Shown: in pieces, positions 29,381 to 31,793 of the stretch
Layout: each line of letters opens with the position of its first letter
Numbering within the stretch: the stretch's first letter is position 1
Assembly (NCBI GenBank): GCA_050010595.1
Contig: JBEKKS010000021.1
Span: 1 to 31,793 of the forward strand
DNA length: 31,793 nucleotides
Source: Palsa-513 sp050010595
GTDB taxonomy: Bacteria; Actinomycetota; Thermoleophilia; Solirubrobacterales; Solirubrobacteraceae
Reading direction: 5' to 3'
Position numbers and translations under genes: made by a program
The notes under the pieces: generated by a model
Told to the model about the DNA's origin: nothing
Database searches by the model: none
What the model saw: only the letters and a program-made list of their open reading frames with translations

Positions 29381-30136
29381 ATGGCCAGTGCAACCTCCGC
29401 CCGCTCCCACCGCGAGCCTGAGCTTCTCGGACAGACTGTCGTCGTAATCGGCGGCAGCTCCGGCATTGGTCTGGAGACCGCGCGCCGCGCACGTGCTGAG
29501 GGCGCCGCCGTCATCCTCACCGGCCGCAAGCCCGAGGCCTTGCAGCGCGCAGCGGACGATCTCGGCGCGCTCAGCACCGCAGCGTTCGACGCGAATGATC
29601 CGGCGGAGCTCGAGCGGTTCTTCGCAGGCCTGCCGGAGGCGATCGACCACGTGATGGTCACGGCCGGCAGGCCGCACTACGGACGCCTTCTGGAGATGGA
29701 TGTCCAAGCGCTACGCGACTCCCTCGGCGACCGTCTCCTGCTCGCCATACAAGTTGCCCGCACCGCTGCCGGCAGGGTGCGACCGGGAGGGACGCTGGTC
29801 TTCATGAGTGCCATCGAAGGGGGCCACCCGACCCTCGGCAGCGGAAGCGTGTCGACGGTCGCCGCCGCATTCTCCGAGCTGGTTGCCAACCTGGCACTCG
29901 AGCTCGCGCCGGTGCGCGCCAATCTGATCTTCGCCGGTTTCACCGACTCGCCGCTGTCGGCATCACTGCTCGGTGACGAGATCGAGAAGCGCCGCGATCA
30001 GCTCCGCGCCACGCTACCGATCGGTCGCGTCATCGAGCCGGCAGACGTCGCCGCGCTCGCCGTCCACATCATGACCAACACGGCACTAACCGGGGCTGCC
30101 TACACAATCGACGGCGGCCAGCGGCTGATCGAGTAG
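29381..30136 (+). CDS. SDR-family protein lacking the usual YxxxK motif
   Basis: 251 aa from ATG 29381 with AGGAGG ten bases upstream. The Rossmann motif GGSSGIG (residues 24-30), NAG-like VTAGRPHYG and C-terminal AYTIDGGQRLIE are typical of short-chain dehydrogenases. Ser143 of the catalytic position is present (FMSAIEGG), but the following stretch GSGSVSTVAAAFSELVANLALELAPVRAN contains no Tyr-x-x-x-Lys. This matches an atypical SDR subgroup with the LALELAPxRxN pattern, so either catalysis differs or the protein binds NAD(P) without the standard reaction. Located in the detoxification cluster. Confidence 0.82.
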   Translation: MASATSARSHREPELLGQTVVVIGGSSGIGLETARRARAEGAAVILTGRKPEALQRAADDLGALSTAAFDANDPAELERFFAGLPEAIDHVMVTAGRPHYGRLLEMDVQALRDSLGDRLLLAIQVARTAAGRVRPGGTLVFMSAIEGGHPTLGSGSVSTVAAAFSELVANLALELAPVRANLIFAGFTDSPLSASLLGDEIEKRRDQLRATLPIGRVIEPADVAALAVHIMTNTALTGAAYTIDGGQRLIE

Positions 30137-30232
30137 ACGTGGCCGATGCACTTGCGCTTTCGAGACCAAGTTCCCAAACGGATACCGTGGTCCTACCCTC
30201 ACGATCCTGTCAATTCTGGATAGGAGTAGATC

Positions 30233-30835
30233 ATGCGTGCCGACATCACGCCAGGCAGCAGCTTCCCCGACTACGAGCTGCCAGACCACGAGAACGTGGC
30301 GCGAAAGCTCAGCGAGATCCAGGGCCAGGACCCGCTGATCCTCACTCTTGCGCGCGGTAACTACTGCCCCAAGGAGCATCAGCAGCACCTCGAGCTCGCC
30401 GCCAACTACCCGAAGATCGCAGTGGCATACACGAAAGTCGCCACGATATCGACCGACACGCACCACGCGAGCCAGGAGCTCCGGGCGTCGACCGGTGCCC
30501 AATGGCCGTTTCTTTCGGACCCGGAGCGGACCGTCCAGAAGGATCTCGAGATCCAGGAATACACGGATCCCGAGCATGACCCGATGATTCCCTACACGCT
30601 CGTCCTCAAGCCAGGGCTGGTCGTCTACAGCATCTACAACGGCTACTGGTTCTGGGGTCGCCCGTCCTTCGCTGACCTGTGGCGTGACCTGCGGGCCTTG
30701 TTCAGCGAGATCCGCCCAGACTGGGATCTGAGCAAGCCGGGGTTGCGCGAGGCGTGGGATGCCGGTGACTACTCCCGATTTCACGGCTGGGACAAGGGCG
30801 CGGTTGAGGCGGAGACTCCGGCCGATGCCCCGTGA
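30233..30835 (+). CDS. One-Cys peroxiredoxin-like (AhpC/TSA) protein
   Basis: 200 aa from ATG 30233; ribosome-binding GGATAGGAG is about nine bases upstream. The thioredoxin-fold motif is ILTLARGNYCPKEHQQHLEL, where Cys45 is in the peroxidatic position and the second Cys of the usual WCPYC is replaced. No other cysteine is present. Downstream FLSDPERTVQKDLEIQEYTDP matches AhpC/TSA proteins. The C-terminal 60 residues (GYWFWGRPSFADLWRDLRALFSEIRPDWDLS) are an extension with many aromatic residues. It may reduce hydroperoxides formed by the neighbouring oxidoreductases; this is inferred from location. Confidence 0.8.
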   Translation: MRADITPGSSFPDYELPDHENVARKLSEIQGQDPLILTLARGNYCPKEHQQHLELAANYPKIAVAYTKVATISTDTHHASQELRASTGAQWPFLSDPERTVQKDLEIQEYTDPEHDPMIPYTLVLKPGLVVYSIYNGYWFWGRPSFADLWRDLRALFSEIRPDWDLSKPGLREAWDAGDYSRFHGWDKGAVEAETPADAP

Positions 30836-30897
30836 CGCGCGCATGAGACGGCCTCGATCGCAGACGCCAATCGCAACTGCACAAACGCCCTGGGCCG

Positions 30898-31632
30898 ATG
30901 AGCCGCGCCAACGATCCCGGTAACCCGGCGCCGACCAAGGTCGCGATCATTACCGGCGCGTCGCGAGGCATCGGCGCAGGGCTGGTCACCGCGTTCCGAA
31001 CGGCCGGCTACGCGGTCGTCGCGACAGCGCGATCGGTCGAGCCCAGCGATGACCCCGCGATCGCGACCATCGCCGGTGACATATCCGAAGCGGAGACGGC
31101 TCAACGCGTGATCGCCTGCGCGCTCGAGCGGTTCGGACGGATCGACAGCTTGGTCAACAACGCCGGCGTCTTCATCGGCAAGGCGTTTACGGACTACACG
31201 GTCGAGGACTTCACCACGATCACCGCCGTCAATCTCGCCGGCTTCTTTCACATCACCCAGCGGGTCATCCCCCAGATGGTCGCTCACGGCGGTGGCCACA
31301 TCGTCAACGTCACGACGAGCCTCGTCGACCGGGCCGACAGCGCCAGACCCGCCGCGCTGACATCCTTGACCAAGGGCGGTTTGGCAGCGGTCACGCGCTC
31401 GCTCGCGATCGAGTATGCCTCACGCGGCGTCCGCGTCAATGCGGTCGCGCTAGGAGTGATCAGGACGCCAATGCACGACGCCGCGTCTTACGCGGGCAGC
31501 GCCGCGCTGCATCCGCTCGGCCGCGTCGGCGAGATCAGCGACGTCGCGGAGGGCATCCTCTACCTGGAGCGCGCCACCTTCGTCACCGGCGAGACCCTCC
31601 ACATCGACGGCGGCCAGGCAGCCGGGCACTGA
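30898..31632 (+). CDS. SDR-family oxidoreductase with Tyr-to-Thr active-site change
   Basis: 244 aa from ATG 30898. Rossmann motif TGASRGIG (residues 19-26), NNAG (87-90), Ser141 in VNVTTS, Lys159 and the C-terminal GETLHIDGGQAAGH are those of classical SDRs. In the active-site helix PAALTSLTKGGLAAVTRSLAIEYA the residue four before Lys159 is Thr155, where tyrosine is expected. This pattern occurs in a subgroup of SDRs; activity may be retained by another residue or lost. It ends 15 bases before the convergent VOC stop. Confidence 0.82.
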   Translation: MSRANDPGNPAPTKVAIITGASRGIGAGLVTAFRTAGYAVVATARSVEPSDDPAIATIAGDISEAETAQRVIACALERFGRIDSLVNNAGVFIGKAFTDYTVEDFTTITAVNLAGFFHITQRVIPQMVAHGGGHIVNVTTSLVDRADSARPAALTSLTKGGLAAVTRSLAIEYASRGVRVNAVALGVIRTPMHDAASYAGSAALHPLGRVGEISDVAEGILYLERATFVTGETLHIDGGQAAGH

Positions 31633-31647
31633 GGCCGCCCGCGTCAT

Positions 31648-31793
31648 TCACTCGCGCGTCTCGCCCGCCGTACTCGAGGGCCAGTGAGCGGGTGACCAGT
31701 CGCCGTCCGGGTCGGTGGTCTGCCCGACTTCGATCAGATGGCCGTCCGGATCGCGGATATAGCAGCGGATCTCGTACTCGTGCTGTTTGGGCG
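31648..31793 (-). CDS. 3' end of a VOC/glyoxalase-family protein (partial)
   Basis: On the minus strand the open frame entering at 31793 reads PKQHEYEIRCYIRDPDGH, then LIEVGQTTDPDG, and ends TAGETRE with TGA at 31650-31648. EIRCYIRDPDGHLIEVGQT is the final strand of a vicinal oxygen chelate domain (glyoxalase/bleomycin resistance/dioxygenase type), with the terminal Glu as expected metal ligand. 48 codons are visible; the remainder lies beyond the window. Substrate cannot be inferred. Confidence 0.8.
   Translation of the reverse strand, partial: PKQHEYEIRCYIRDPDGHLIEVGQTTDPDGDWSPAHWPSSTAGETRE

Overview
The window is a high-GC bacterial chromosome segment with densely packed genes, many four-base stop/start overlaps and frequent GTG/TTG starts. 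Gene content (DHA2 and EntS-like MFS exporters with MarR partners, FxsA, MOSC-reductase-ferredoxin fusion, EHN epoxide hydrolase, small secreted FPDP-motif proteins, peptidoglycan-binding adaptors) suggests an actinobacterium, possibly Thermoleophilia/Solirubrobacterales. That placement is inference from content and composition; there is no rRNA or other marker gene here.

Left third (1-13443): the tail of a probable antitoxin and a PIN-domain toxin; a MarR/MFS pair on the minus strand; a DHA2 exporter preceded by an unusually small coupled ORF (29 aa) and divergent from an ArsR regulator; a peptidase T-like M20 enzyme and a divergent MTA/SAH nucleosidase; a soluble TPR-hybrid histidine kinase divergent from a second MarR/MFS pair; FxsA; a DUF2231 membrane protein; and a CFA-synthase-type methyltransferase. 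A 17-bp perfect inverted repeat brackets the arsR/pepT convergent 3' ends.

Middle (13571-25134): the most unusual part. Two paralogous ABC-exporter operons of MacAB/YknXYZ type point away from each other. Operon 1 (minus, 18385 to 13571) is lipoprotein, adaptor with coiled-coil hairpin and peptidoglycan-binding domain, ATPase, Ig-like secreted protein, permease. Operon 2 (plus, 20563 to 25134) is anchored protein, lipoprotein, short adaptor without hairpin, ATPase, permease. Between them lie an orphan type IV pilin, a lipoprotein gene and a YtrA-type GntR regulator. The gntR-promoter-secreted-protein unit has been tandemly duplicated, and the left gntR copy is truncated next to the pilin stop codon. 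Four small secreted proteins share a module with two cysteines and the signature CxRx(H/N/S)GxxxFPDP, seven copies in all; I do not recognise it as a named family. My reading is that these form one envelope export/sensing system with GntR control.

Right part (25328-31793): a low-affinity iron permease-family protein, then a likely co-directional cluster of epoxide hydrolase, MOSC-FAD reductase-ferredoxin fusion, atypical SDR, one-Cys peroxiredoxin-like protein and a second atypical SDR, consistent with xenobiotic or oxidative/electrophile detoxification, and the 3' end of a convergent VOC/glyoxalase gene cut by the window edge. No tRNA, rRNA, CRISPR array, insertion sequence or phage gene was seen.
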